Source: CAXRGH01 sp964230195
GTDB lineage: Bacteria; Pseudomonadota; Gammaproteobacteria; Enterobacterales; Alteromonadaceae
Direction of reading: 5' to 3'
Assembly (NCBI GenBank): GCA_964230195.1
Contig: CAXRGH010000138.1
Span: forward strand, 1 to 14,577
Length of the DNA stretch: 14,577 nucleotides
Every line of letters starts with the position of its first letter. The first letter of the stretch is position 1. Positions 6,671-14,012 of this stretch are shown piece by piece. The notes beneath the pieces are model-generated. The model worked only from the letters and a program-made list of their open reading frames with translations. It did not search any database and was not told the origin of the DNA. A program made the position numbers and the translations under genes.

Positions 6671-8188
6671 TCAGAAGAGCGCTTTATGGTTGTCTATGTG
6701 TTTGTGCTCTTTAATCGTCGAAAGCGCCATTCGTTTTAGCGACTGTAAGTCAAATGTGTGATTGTTTAGGATTCGGTTGTCTTTGTTTGATGTACCAGAG
6801 ATGGGTTGAGACAATTGATTATTTTTAACCTCAAGGCTATCAACCTTCTTACGTTTTACTTTGAGCTTACCCTCAAAGTAAATCTGATTGCGTTCAAACA
6901 CGGTGTTGTTAGGGTATGCGCCACCCCAGTTATCCATTTCAATCAGGGTATTATCTGCATTGCCTTGTTTACTGGGTACGATAATGATGTTGTCGTAAAT
7001 ATGAGTATTTTCAGTCGGCCCAGTGATATGGAATGTGGGAGAAAACATACCGCGATGAGTGGGGTAGGGGCGAATTCCATCATTAATGCTGACGTTACCG
7101 CGAATAATGGTATTAATAGTCCCTTTATTAATATCTTTACCTAAAAGACGCCCATTATTGCAAACCAGTAAAAACCCGCCGTAGTTATCGTGGCTATAGT
7201 TGTACTGAATAATAGTACCTACGGAATTCCAATCAGAGTCGAAGCCTTGTCCGTCCCACTTAGCTTTGTGTCCACTGACTTCATTGAACTGAATGATTGT
7301 ATTGTCAGCGCTCCACGGCCAAATGCCCGCAGCGGCATCACCAACAGGTAAGGTATCCGGAAAGTCCCGCAGAGTATTGTTTTCTATTAAGGCGCCATCG
7401 GTACCAATCACTACAATACCGTCTCCCGGTACCTGTTCAATTAGGTTGTTTTGAATTTTAATGCCAAGGCTTGGATACCACTGAGAGCGTTTTGAGTAGG
7501 CCTTGAAGTTAATACCGTTTCGCTGGGTGTGATGTATGTGGTTGTTGGTGATGTGCAGGTCAACAAACCGCGACGGGATGGTGTCGCCACCGTTACGTAT
7601 GAGGATCCCACTGCCGCCACCTTCCTTCTTTTTCAGTACACCATTGACGTTAAAAATTTCTAAATTGTTGAGCACCAAACCATGCAAATCGCCAATGTTT
7701 TCTGCACTCACAATCACGCCGCGGCGATGAGCCTTTGTGGTTACGCCTTGGTTAGTAATCGCAAGGTCATTCACCTGCCAATGTTCAATGTTGTGCAGAA
7801 GTACCGCATGAGGCTTCCAACCATTGCCATTTATTTGTGGTTTTTTACCGTTACCGTACCGGCTGACAACAATGGGATAGCGTTTGCTGCCGCTGCCTTT
7901 TAGCTCCAACTGGCCGTTATATTCTAAGTTTGCTTTAAACAAAATTCGGTCACCGGGCTGAAAGGTAAACTGGCTGACCTTTTTCACACTGCGCCAGGCG
8001 CTTTGTGGTAACAAGCCCGATGCTTGGTCATTTCCCTGTTCAGCGTCAATATAATAAGTGCTTCCCTGAGCTTGGTTGGAAGCAGTGGATACGCCTGCTT
8101 GGCTTTGCTTTGAGGCAAAGTGTTGTGTACAGGCAAAAAGACTGACTGCGATGAGAAAAATCCCAATAGGCTGACTTAATGATTTCAT
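6671..8188 (-). CDS. Right-handed parallel beta-helix lipoprotein, probable glycan-active enzyme
   Basis: A 505-residue lipoprotein (lipobox LFAC, Cys20) with a fold typical of polysaccharide lyases and some glycoside hydrolases. After a low-complexity linker, residues 44-80 (YYIDAEQGNDQASG, then W-S-V-K-K-V and PGDRILF) form the usual cap. From about 125 to 440 there are regular coils ending in Asn turns, such as ITNNHIHH, IQNNLIEQ, IENNTL, IQFNEVSG and IIQYNYSHDN. An acidic cluster at 312-319 (D312, D317, D319) is a candidate active site. I cannot assign a CAZy family; alginate/chondroitin lyase (PL6) and GH141- or GH120-like hydrolases share this architecture. The ATG overlaps the upstream sulfatase stop (ATGA, 8185-8188) and has GAAGG seven bases upstream, so the two are translationally coupled and probably act on the same glycan. 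Confidence 0.82.
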   Translation of the reverse strand: MKSLSQPIGIFLIAVSLFACTQHFASKQSQAGVSTASNQAQGSTYYIDAEQGNDQASGLLPQSAWRSVKKVSQFTFQPGDRILFKANLEYNGQLELKGSGSKRYPIVVSRYGNGKKPQINGNGWKPHAVLLHNIEHWQVNDLAITNQGVTTKAHRRGVIVSAENIGDLHGLVLNNLEIFNVNGVLKKKEGGGSGILIRNGGDTIPSRFVDLHITNNHIHHTQRNGINFKAYSKRSQWYPSLGIKIQNNLIEQVPGDGIVVIGTDGALIENNTLRDFPDTLPVGDAAAGIWPWSADNTIIQFNEVSGHKAKWDGQGFDSDWNSVGTIIQYNYSHDNYGGFLLVCNNGRLLGKDINKGTINTIIRGNVSINDGIRPYPTHRGMFSPTFHITGPTENTHIYDNIIIVPSKQGNADNTLIEMDNWGGAYPNNTVFERNQIYFEGKLKVKRKKVDSLEVKNNQLSQPISGTSNKDNRILNNHTFDLQSLKRMALSTIKEHKHIDNHKALF

Positions 8189-9780
8189 AAGTGACCTTCA
8201 GACGCAGCATTGAATACAGGCGTAACAGGATGGAGCGCGTTGCCTGACGTATCGACTGGGAATTGTGCATTTTGTTGTTGTAATCCATTTAGCATGTCCG
8301 CGACCATTTTCGCTAAGGTTTTGGGATTGTGCTTTGCTAGATCTCTCGACTCGGTTGGATCTGCACTCAGATTAAACAACTGATAGCGTTTAATATCTGG
8401 CTTATTGTCTGGGTTATACTGATAAATTAATTTCCAGTTACCTTGACGATAGACTGTGAAGTACGAGTGGCGATGTTGATGAGGGAAATGCATTAAGAAC
8501 TCGTTATCACGTTCCGTGTTATTTTCTCCAGCCAGCTGTTCCGCTAAGCTAAACCCATCAGTGGTGTGTGAACTCGGCTTCTCTACCGCAGCGGCTTCCA
8601 AAATGGTAGGGAAGATGTCTAGCACGGTTGCCATTTGAGTGTTGATAGCGTCATTGCGTATCGGTAACCGCTGTTGTATCGGATTGTTGCTGTTCACTTT
8701 TGCCCACGCTGCAATCAGTGGTGCTCTCATACCACCTTCCCAGCTTGTTCCTTTTTTGCCTTTCAGGGGCGCAGAGCTTGCGATGACGTCATTTCCACCT
8801 AGCGGTGCATCGCCTCCATTGTCGCCCATGAACAAAATCAAGGTGTTTTCGGCAACCCCGGATTGTTCAAGTTGCTTTATAACATCTCCAAGTGATTTAT
8901 CCATCCCCTCCACCAGTGTTGCATAGGCTTGAGCTTTCTCTGATTTTCCTTGATGACGGTAGTGCTCTGAAAATCGGGGATCACTATGAAATGGCGCATG
9001 AACCGCATAGTGGGATAAATACAATAGAAACGGTTGCTTTGCAGCCGCAACATTAGCAATCTGCAGATTGGCTTCTTGGGTAATTGCCTCAGTTAAATAG
9101 ACATCATCTTTGTAATAGGCTTCAAGATGCGGGATGTGATGAGTGAGGGGTTTACCAGTAGTTTTATACTTGGGATGATTGCCATACTGGTCCCGGCCAT
9201 AGTAACTTTTGGGGCGTCCCCAAACGTCCCCGGCGATATTGATGTCAAACCCAATATTGGTGGGGTCGGCCCCCTCGCTGTTTAGCGGCCCAAAATGTCC
9301 CTTGCCAACGTGAATGGTTGTATATCCGTTGCGGCGCAATAATGCTGGGAATGTGACGGTTTCACTGGTTACACCTTGCCAATTCCAATCTCTGGGACCA
9401 AATTTACCATGGTTATTTTCAGTGGGTTTTATCCAGGTAGTTGTATGGTGACGCGCCGCGTTTTGACCAGTAAGCAGAGAGGCCCTAGTGGGAGAACAAA
9501 CGCTTTGTGCATAAAACTGACTGAACCGAGTACCTTGCTTGGCAAGTGCTTCCATATTCGGCGTCCGATACCAATGATTCAAAGGCTGCGGTTGTGCATT
9601 GCCGAGACGGTCAGTGATAAAGGGCACTGAGGTGTCCATTAATCCCATGTCATCCACGAGAAATACAACAATATTCGGTTGCTGCTCGTTTTGCGGTAGG
9701 CTAATTTGCTCAGTCTGCCCGCACGCGGCCATCACTAGCACTATGATTAACAAACAATAGGGTTTTACTATATTGAACAC
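8185..9780 (-). CDS. Type I sulfatase lipoprotein, first gene of a two-gene operon
   Basis: A 531-residue sulfatase with a lipoprotein signal ending MAAC (Cys20), so likely tethered in the envelope. It starts at a GTG at 9780 with a good GAGG five bases upstream. Motifs are complete: metal ligands Asp43-Asp44 in LVDDMG, modifiable Cys95 in canonical CSPTR with LLTGQ following, Lys160 and His162 in GKGHFGP, His261 in YAVHAPF, Asp320-Asn321 in MGDNGG, and Lys340 in LKGKKGTSWEGGMRAP. The sequence resembles the large S1_16-type arylsulfatase group, in which galactose or N-acetylgalactosamine 4-sulfatases are known; that placement is from memory and the substrate is not established. Its stop overlaps the start of the beta-helix gene, and it diverges from lacI. 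Confidence 0.88.
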   Translation of the reverse strand: MFNIVKPYCLLIIVLVMAACGQTEQISLPQNEQQPNIVVFLVDDMGLMDTSVPFITDRLGNAQPQPLNHWYRTPNMEALAKQGTRFSQFYAQSVCSPTRASLLTGQNAARHHTTTWIKPTENNHGKFGPRDWNWQGVTSETVTFPALLRRNGYTTIHVGKGHFGPLNSEGADPTNIGFDINIAGDVWGRPKSYYGRDQYGNHPKYKTTGKPLTHHIPHLEAYYKDDVYLTEAITQEANLQIANVAAAKQPFLLYLSHYAVHAPFHSDPRFSEHYRHQGKSEKAQAYATLVEGMDKSLGDVIKQLEQSGVAENTLILFMGDNGGDAPLGGNDVIASSAPLKGKKGTSWEGGMRAPLIAAWAKVNSNNPIQQRLPIRNDAINTQMATVLDIFPTILEAAAVEKPSSHTTDGFSLAEQLAGENNTERDNEFLMHFPHQHRHSYFTVYRQGNWKLIYQYNPDNKPDIKRYQLFNLSADPTESRDLAKHNPKTLAKMVADMLNGLQQQNAQFPVDTSGNALHPVTPVFNAASEGHL

Positions 9781-10134
9781 TTTGACCTCGTTAAGTATCT
9801 GTCAGTCACGGCAATAGACTCGGTTGCGATGCACAGTGTGATGAATAATTGAAGGGAAGGTTTACAGACGAATCATTGATTCGCCCACATTGTGTCTACC
9901 TCATCACATCACGTTGCATAAAGGTAATAACAATCACCGTTTCCTTGCAATCAGACAAAATCATTAAATTCGTTTTGGTAGCGTTATCAGACTCAAAGTT
10001 AGCGAATGTTAGGGGGACTTAATGACAGCAAACTTTGTCTCAGCGGGTTAATGGTTACCTAGTATTTGTTCTCTATCATTTGAACATTCTGAGGACTGGA
10101 AGAAGAGATAGTCAAAAGTTGTTTAATGGTGAGG
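9781..10134. other. Divergent intergenic region between the sulfatase operon and lacI
   Basis: No gene is seen. Structure found here: a perfect dyad at 9869-9883 (CGAATCA and TGATTCG around one T), a weak CRP-like site at 9893-9908 (TGTCT-N6-TCACA, only the right half good), and a half-site AATGGTTACC at 10050-10059 resembling one arm of the lacI palindrome. No strong -35/-10 pair stands out for either direction. Confidence 0.45.
9869..9883. repeat. Short perfect inverted repeat upstream of the sulfatase operon
   Basis: CGAATCATTGATTCG has 7-base arms around a single central base. It lies about 90 bases upstream of the GTG at 9780, a plausible place for an operator of the operon. It is unlike the CG-centred LacI sites. 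It could be chance. Confidence 0.3.
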
Positions 10135-10156
10135 TGAATGGTAACGTTACCATTCA
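10135..10156. promoter_or_regulatory. Perfect 22-base palindrome, probable LacI-family operator
   Basis: TGAATGGTAAC is followed immediately by its exact reverse complement GTTACCATTCA, with CG at the centre. LacI-family repressors bind such palindromes and insert hinge-helix leucines at the central CG. It lies 42 bases upstream of the preferred lacI start at 10198 and overlaps an alternative ATG at 10138. This fits autorepression by promoter-proximal or roadblock binding. Related sites occur at 4560-4575 and 4697-4710. Confidence 0.8.
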
Positions 10157-10197
10157 TTATTAGCGATTCATTAGACGATCAGAGTGTGGGAGCTAGC

Positions 10198-11202
10198 GTG
10201 GTAACCATTAAAGATGTTGCAAGGGTGTCAGGCTTGTCCACCTCGACGGTCTCTCGAGTGATTCGAGGAGATAGCAAGGTTAAAAAATCAAGCCGAGCTA
10301 AGGTTCAGAAAATTATCAAAGAACTTGGCTATCGGCCAAACATCAATGCCCAAGCATTAGTAAGTAAGCGCTCTCATTCCCTTGGCGTTGTTATTCCTCA
10401 AGTCTCCATGCCTTTCTTTTCATCGCTTGTGAGTGGCGCTGAGGGGGCCGCAAAGGAAACGCATCACCCAGTGCTCATTGTCAATGCGTATGGTAGCGAG
10501 CAAGCAGAACTTGATGCCATAGAATCCCTCCAACAGAGCAGGTGTGACGCAATTGTTTTTCACTCCATTCACACAAGAGAAGAGAAATTAGTCGAACTTG
10601 CGGAGCGAATTCCAGGGCTCATTTTTATAAATCGTCTGATTGCTCCATTCGCACACCGCTGCGTTTGGCTAGACACTAATCAAGGGGCTCAAGAGGCAAC
10701 TCGGTATTTGCTGGAGAATGGTCATACCAACATTGCCATAGTCACTCTCCAAACACCCACCCAAGGCGCTCAAGCATATGTAGACGGTATTAAAGTAGCT
10801 CTCAATCATGCTGGGGTAACCCACCAAGACTTAATGATTGGGCGCGGTTCAGTAGACGACATGGAAGGCGGAAAAGAGGCAGTGATTAATTTGTTGACCA
10901 TGGGAGCGAAGTTTACTGCCATCTTGGCCTACAACGACACGATGGCGTTGGGAGTGATTCACGAGTTAATCAAGCGCGGTGTTCGGGTGCCTGAAGACGT
11001 GTCAGTTGCAGGATTTGACGATTCACTCATTGCCAGCGTTAGCATCCCTCAACTGACCACTATGCACTGTCCGATTGAAGAGATGGCAAATTACGCAGCT
11101 AAACTAGCCATTGAACTTGCAGCAGAGCCCATGAGTTCAGGCCGTACCCATTTATTCATGCCCCATCTTGTCAAGCGTGATTCGGTCAAGCAGATAAACT
11201 GA
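10198..11202 (+). CDS. LacI/GalR-family transcriptional regulator
   Basis: A 334-residue repressor-type regulator. The start is placed at GTG 10198: GGGAG lies five bases upstream, the helix-turn-helix begins at residue 2 as in other LacI proteins, and the length is normal. An in-frame ATG at 10138 adds 20 non-family residues and sits inside the operator palindrome, though GAGG precedes it. From GTG: VTIKDVARVSGLSTSTVSRV (2-21) is the helix-turn-helix, with Thr15, Ser16 and Arg20 at the places of LacI Tyr17, Gln18 and Arg22. Leu54 is the hinge leucine expected to enter the central CG step. From about residue 62 (LGVVIPQ) to the end is the periplasmic-binding-protein-like sugar sensor, including AYNDTMALG and VAGFDDS. 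It probably senses a sugar or oligosaccharide from the glycan and controls the neighbouring sulfatase genes and itself; the effector is unknown. Confidence 0.92.
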   Translation: MVTIKDVARVSGLSTSTVSRVIRGDSKVKKSSRAKVQKIIKELGYRPNINAQALVSKRSHSLGVVIPQVSMPFFSSLVSGAEGAAKETHHPVLIVNAYGSEQAELDAIESLQQSRCDAIVFHSIHTREEKLVELAERIPGLIFINRLIAPFAHRCVWLDTNQGAQEATRYLLENGHTNIAIVTLQTPTQGAQAYVDGIKVALNHAGVTHQDLMIGRGSVDDMEGGKEAVINLLTMGAKFTAILAYNDTMALGVIHELIKRGVRVPEDVSVAGFDDSLIASVSIPQLTTMHCPIEEMANYAAKLAIELAAEPMSSGRTHLFMPHLVKRDSVKQIN

Positions 11203-11308
11203 ACTTTCGGTCGGCATGTCATGGTCAGTGAATACGTCAAACGGGGACGTTACCAGTGGATCATCGCGTTTTATTGTTTCATCTTGTTTCCAGCATTTTC
11301 ACAAGCGA

Positions 11309-11638
11309 CTACATCTCTGGCCCAAACAAAATAACAAATGGAATGTGACTCACCATGACAAGTACAAAGACAATGACAGAGTAGATTGAACGTTTTTTGG
11401 TGGAATAGTCAGTCATTTGCTTTAGCATAAAAAATGGAAATGCTATGTATAAAAGCTCAGCAATACTGGACAACGCTGCAGGAAGGCTTAAAAAGTGAAT
11501 TGCGAGTGAAACTAAAAATACCACTATTGCTGGTACCACGACGAAAGACATCGCAGCAAAACCATCAATTAAACCATCTTTTTCTTTGATCTTAAAAAAA
11601 AGCCAGACTAAGAAACTCGCTAGTGCTATCTGTAACAT
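11309..11638 (-). CDS. Small four-helix membrane protein of unknown function
   Basis: A 109-residue inner-membrane protein. The ATG at 11638 is chosen because a strong AAAGGAG sits five bases upstream and it opens into a membrane helix. An upstream in-frame start at 11695 adds 19 polar residues and places that ribosome binding site inside the gene. Four hydrophobic segments are visible: about 2-16, 28-52 (GFAAMSFVVVPAIVVFLVSL), 57-74 and 84-107, with basic residues in short loops (KIKEKD, STKKRS). I recognise no family. It is convergent with lacI and not obviously part of the sulfatase operons; an unrelated housekeeping or stress role is possible. Confidence 0.7.
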   Translation of the reverse strand: MLQIALASFLVWLFFKIKEKDGLIDGFAAMSFVVVPAIVVFLVSLAIHFLSLPAALSSIAELLYIAFPFFMLKQMTDYSTKKRSIYSVIVFVLVMVSHIPFVILFGPEM

Positions 11639-11799
11639 GTTTTCTCCTTTAATAGGGTGATTTATCAAGCTGGTATAATAATCCCCAGCGTCCAAAAAGT
11701 GTGCGTTCGAGGTTTTAATTGTAATCTTTACGCGTCGAGCGATGTTACAAAATAGAATATTTATAGCCAGTATTATTTGAGGTCAATTTTATCAATTTG

Positions 11800-11822
11800 T
11801 AACGAGAATAGATTTCTCGTTA
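11800..11822. repeat. Perfect 9-base inverted repeat
   Basis: TAACGAGAA and TTCTCGTTA flank the 5-base centre TAGAT. There is no T run on either side, so it is not a typical terminator. It lies about 160 bases upstream of the minus-strand membrane protein start (11638) and about 110 bases upstream of the candidate plus-strand promoter. It may be an operator for either gene. Confidence 0.45.
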
Positions 11823-11929
11823 AGTTGACTGATGAAATCATAGGTAAGACTGATATTGAAACCTCAAGATGTGAGAGTTAATCGACTCTGAAGACGGGGA
11901 ATATTGGGTTCATGTGAAGGTGAAAATAA

Positions 11930-11958
11930 TTGAAATAATCCTCTAATTTTGCTTTAAA
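11930..11958 (+). promoter_or_regulatory. Candidate promoter for the fourth sulfatase
   Basis: TTGAAA (five of six matches) and TTTAAA (four of six) are 17 bases apart. Transcription from near 11965 would cover the small frame at 12013 and the sulfatase at 12150. The -10 match is modest and the region is AT-rich. Confidence 0.3.
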
Positions 11959-12012
11959 AACAGATGCTTTCTTATATCATGACATATATGGTCTACTTGG
12001 CTTACAATCATA

Positions 12013-12138
12013 ATGCTATTTAACTTGAGATGGGCAAGATTATTGACTTTATGGTTGGGATTAGGTGGTTCTGTTCATGCAACAGATGACTTTTTCCATG
12101 GGGCAGAGGGTAAAAATACCAATATCGGCAAGCAATAA
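12013..12138 (+). CDS. Possible 41-residue secreted peptide, doubtful
   Basis: An ATG frame encodes 41 residues that look like a complete signal peptide, MLFNLRWARLLTLWLGLGG then SVHA, followed by a polar 18-residue tail (TDDFFHGAEGKNTNIGKQ). A signal peptidase I cut after SVHA would be well formed. It ends 11 bases before the fourth sulfatase, in another frame, so it could be a co-transcribed small gene or leader. Against it, no Shine-Dalgarno sequence precedes the ATG and I recognise no family. It could also be the remnant of a larger gene. Confidence 0.35.
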   Translation: MLFNLRWARLLTLWLGLGGSVHATDDFFHGAEGKNTNIGKQ

Positions 12139-12149
12139 GGAAACACGTT

Positions 12150-13637
12150 ATGCCAATAACACCGATCAAGAGTCGCGTACTCGGTTACAAAACATGGATA
12201 AGCATACTGGTTACAGTGTTCATAATGGCTTGTCAATCTCAGAGTGAACAAGCCCACCCTGTTAAAGAGAGCTCTAAAAATAGACCTAATATTATTTATA
12301 TTCTTGCGGATGACTTGGGATATGGCGACTTAGGCGCGTATGGCCAAACGAAAACTCGAACACCAAATTTAGATATGATGGCGGAGCAGGGGATTAAATT
12401 TACTCAACATTACGCTGGTTCCAGCGTTTGTGGACCTTCCAGAGCCAGTTTGCTAACAGGGCTTCACAGCGGACACAGTCCAATTCGTGGCAATCCCCTG
12501 TGGACCAATAGTGGCACGCCTGTTGATCTAAAACCCCAAGACTTCACCATTGCTGAAATGCTACAAAGTCATGGCTATAAAACCGCTGCCATCGGTAAAT
12601 GGGGGATGTCAGAAGCGAAAGAAGAGGAGGGTAAGCATTTAGCTTCAATGCCTAATCAACAAGGATTTGATTACTTCTACGGACTGCGAACTCACACAGA
12701 GGCCCATCACTACTACTGGCATCGTTTATTTGAAAATAATCAGCCATTGGTCCTTGAAGGTAACGATTACATGAAAAACGAAGGGATCTATCTCCATGAC
12801 TTGTTTACGAATAAAGCTTTGGAATACGTCACTCAACAAACCAGTGAGCAACCGTTTTTTCTTTATCTTTCCTACATGATCCCGCATTTCGCAATGACGG
12901 TTCCAGAGGACTCTAAACAACAGTATCTCACTCTGGATTGGCCTAAACGCATGTTGAATACTGAGGGACATTATCGAAATGATCCAGAGGGGCATACTGC
13001 ATTCGCTGGGATGATTTCACGCATGGATAGGGACATTGGCAGGTTAATGGCGTTGCTTAAGCAACAAGGGTTAGATGACAATACCTTGGTCATTTTCACA
13101 AGCGATAACGGTCATGAATATGACAAAGGCTTTTTTGATAGTAATGGCCCTTTACGAGGCCGGAAACGCGATCTTTATGAAGGCGGAATTCGCGTACCAT
13201 TGATTGCTAAGTGGCCGGCAAAGATCAAGGCCAATACCGAATCTGAACACATCTCTGCATTTTGGGACATGATGCCAACATTCTGTGAATTGGCGGGTGG
13301 AAATGTATGCCCAAGCACGGACGGGATCTCAATGGTCAAGGCCCTGACTGGTGAACAAGGTCAATCCGTACATCCTTACCTATATTGGGAGTTCAACGAA
13401 CGTTTCGGGCCATTGCAGGCAGTACGACAAGGTGATTGGAAGTTAGTGAAAAAGTACAAAAAACCGTTGGAACTGTATAACCTGTCGAACGATATTTCCG
13501 AATCAACCAACGTTGCAATGCAGCATCCCAAGATCACTGGGGAGCTTGCCAAGTTGATTGATGGTGCTCGCACCTACCATCCCGAATTCACACTCAGAAA
13601 ACTACCCGATCCTTACAGTAAGAAAAAGAGCCAATAA
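12150..13637 (+). CDS. Arylsulfatase-type sulfatase lipoprotein
   Basis: A 495-residue sulfatase with a lipoprotein signal ending IMAC (Cys28). The ATG is preceded by AAGGA about nine bases upstream. Motifs: Asp54-Asp55 in LADDLGYGDLGAYG, modifiable Cys94 in canonical CGPSR with ASLLTG following, an IRGN block at 112-115, Lys150 in GKWG, SDNGHE as the second metal-ligand pair, then GPLRGRKRDLYEGGIRVP. In many sulfatases GKWH carries a His; here it is Gly152, as in several arylsulfatase subgroups (S1_20 is my guess from memory). The YWEF-N-E and AVRQGDWKLV stretch near the end is typical of the family. It stands alone apart from the small frame just upstream, and is followed by a structured terminator. 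The position of sulfate removed is not known. Confidence 0.9.
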   Translation: MPITPIKSRVLGYKTWISILVTVFIMACQSQSEQAHPVKESSKNRPNIIYILADDLGYGDLGAYGQTKTRTPNLDMMAEQGIKFTQHYAGSSVCGPSRASLLTGLHSGHSPIRGNPLWTNSGTPVDLKPQDFTIAEMLQSHGYKTAAIGKWGMSEAKEEEGKHLASMPNQQGFDYFYGLRTHTEAHHYYWHRLFENNQPLVLEGNDYMKNEGIYLHDLFTNKALEYVTQQTSEQPFFLYLSYMIPHFAMTVPEDSKQQYLTLDWPKRMLNTEGHYRNDPEGHTAFAGMISRMDRDIGRLMALLKQQGLDDNTLVIFTSDNGHEYDKGFFDSNGPLRGRKRDLYEGGIRVPLIAKWPAKIKANTESEHISAFWDMMPTFCELAGGNVCPSTDGISMVKALTGEQGQSVHPYLYWEFNERFGPLQAVRQGDWKLVKKYKKPLELYNLSNDISESTNVAMQHPKITGELAKLIDGARTYHPEFTLRKLPDPYSKKKSQ

Positions 13638-13642
13638 GCAAC

Positions 13643-13732
13643 AAAGGGAAGTGAATGCAGCAAGCTGCGTTGGGTTTTCAAGGGGAGTTCAAAGCCGAAT
13701 TTAAGTAGCCGGCAATGGACTTCCCTTTTTTG
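13643..13732 (+). terminator. Structured terminator after the fourth sulfatase
   Basis: AAAGGGAAGT (13643-13652) pairs perfectly with ACTTCCCTTT (13719-13728), closing a 66-base loop, and the 3' arm runs into a stretch of six T. Inside the loop, GCAGC-AA-GCTGC (13657-13668) forms its own hairpin. It begins six bases after the sulfatase stop. The T run supports termination, but the large branched loop is unusual for a simple intrinsic terminator. Confidence 0.6.
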
Positions 13733-14012
13733 ATTAGGAAATCAGCAGATACTCGTCGCAGTCAAAAATAGAAATAGGTTACTGCGCATCTCACCAATCA
13801 GGAATAGAATCTCTACTTCTTGTAAAGTCATAAACTGGCAATGACCTGAGGCGTTGTATGATTTCTTATTTCCAAACTGAGGGAGTCAATGTCTTTCTAA
13901 CCGAAATCCTCGTCTCAGGCTGTTGTTCAGGGCACGACATGCAGGGCAGCCAAGGGGTAGTGCCTTGCATGTCAAATTATGTGGCTAGAAACAGCGGTGC
14001 TGTATTGGATGT
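13733..14012. other. Intergenic region between convergent genes
   Basis: No supported gene. A 64-codon plus-strand frame at 13858-14052 runs into the opposite gene and has no recognisable features. The notable structure is the hairpin at 13936-13973. Confidence 0.5.
13936..13973. repeat. Long inverted repeat, hairpin-forming
   Basis: GACATGCAGGGCA pairs with TGCCTTGCATGTC over 13 positions with a single G-T wobble, around a 12-base loop containing GGGGTAG. It lies 40 bases past the stop of the minus-strand gene at 14013. It lacks a T run on the minus strand, so it could be a terminator variant, an mRNA 3' stabiliser or a dispersed palindrome. Confidence 0.55.

Larger units (their letters stand above)
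11639..12012. other. Divergent intergenic region upstream of the fourth sulfatase
   Basis: This AT-rich stretch between the small membrane protein and the 12013 small frame holds a 23-base dyad at 11800-11822 and a promoter-like element at 11930-11958. TTGTAA and TTACAA arms also flank about 20 bases near 11720-11755. I find no site resembling the LacI operator here. Confidence 0.4.

Noticed and set aside
9893..9908. CRP site TGTCT-N6-TCACA upstream of the sulfatase operon
   Set aside because: Only the right half matches the consensus; eight of ten core positions in an AT-rich region is not enough to call it.
10050..10059. AATGGTTACC as another LacI operator
   Set aside because: It resembles a single arm only; the following bases do not supply the second arm.
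2399..13637. Recent tandem duplication of sulfatases
   Set aside because: The four proteins differ in length, metal-ligand context and C-terminal architecture, so they are distant members and not local duplicates.
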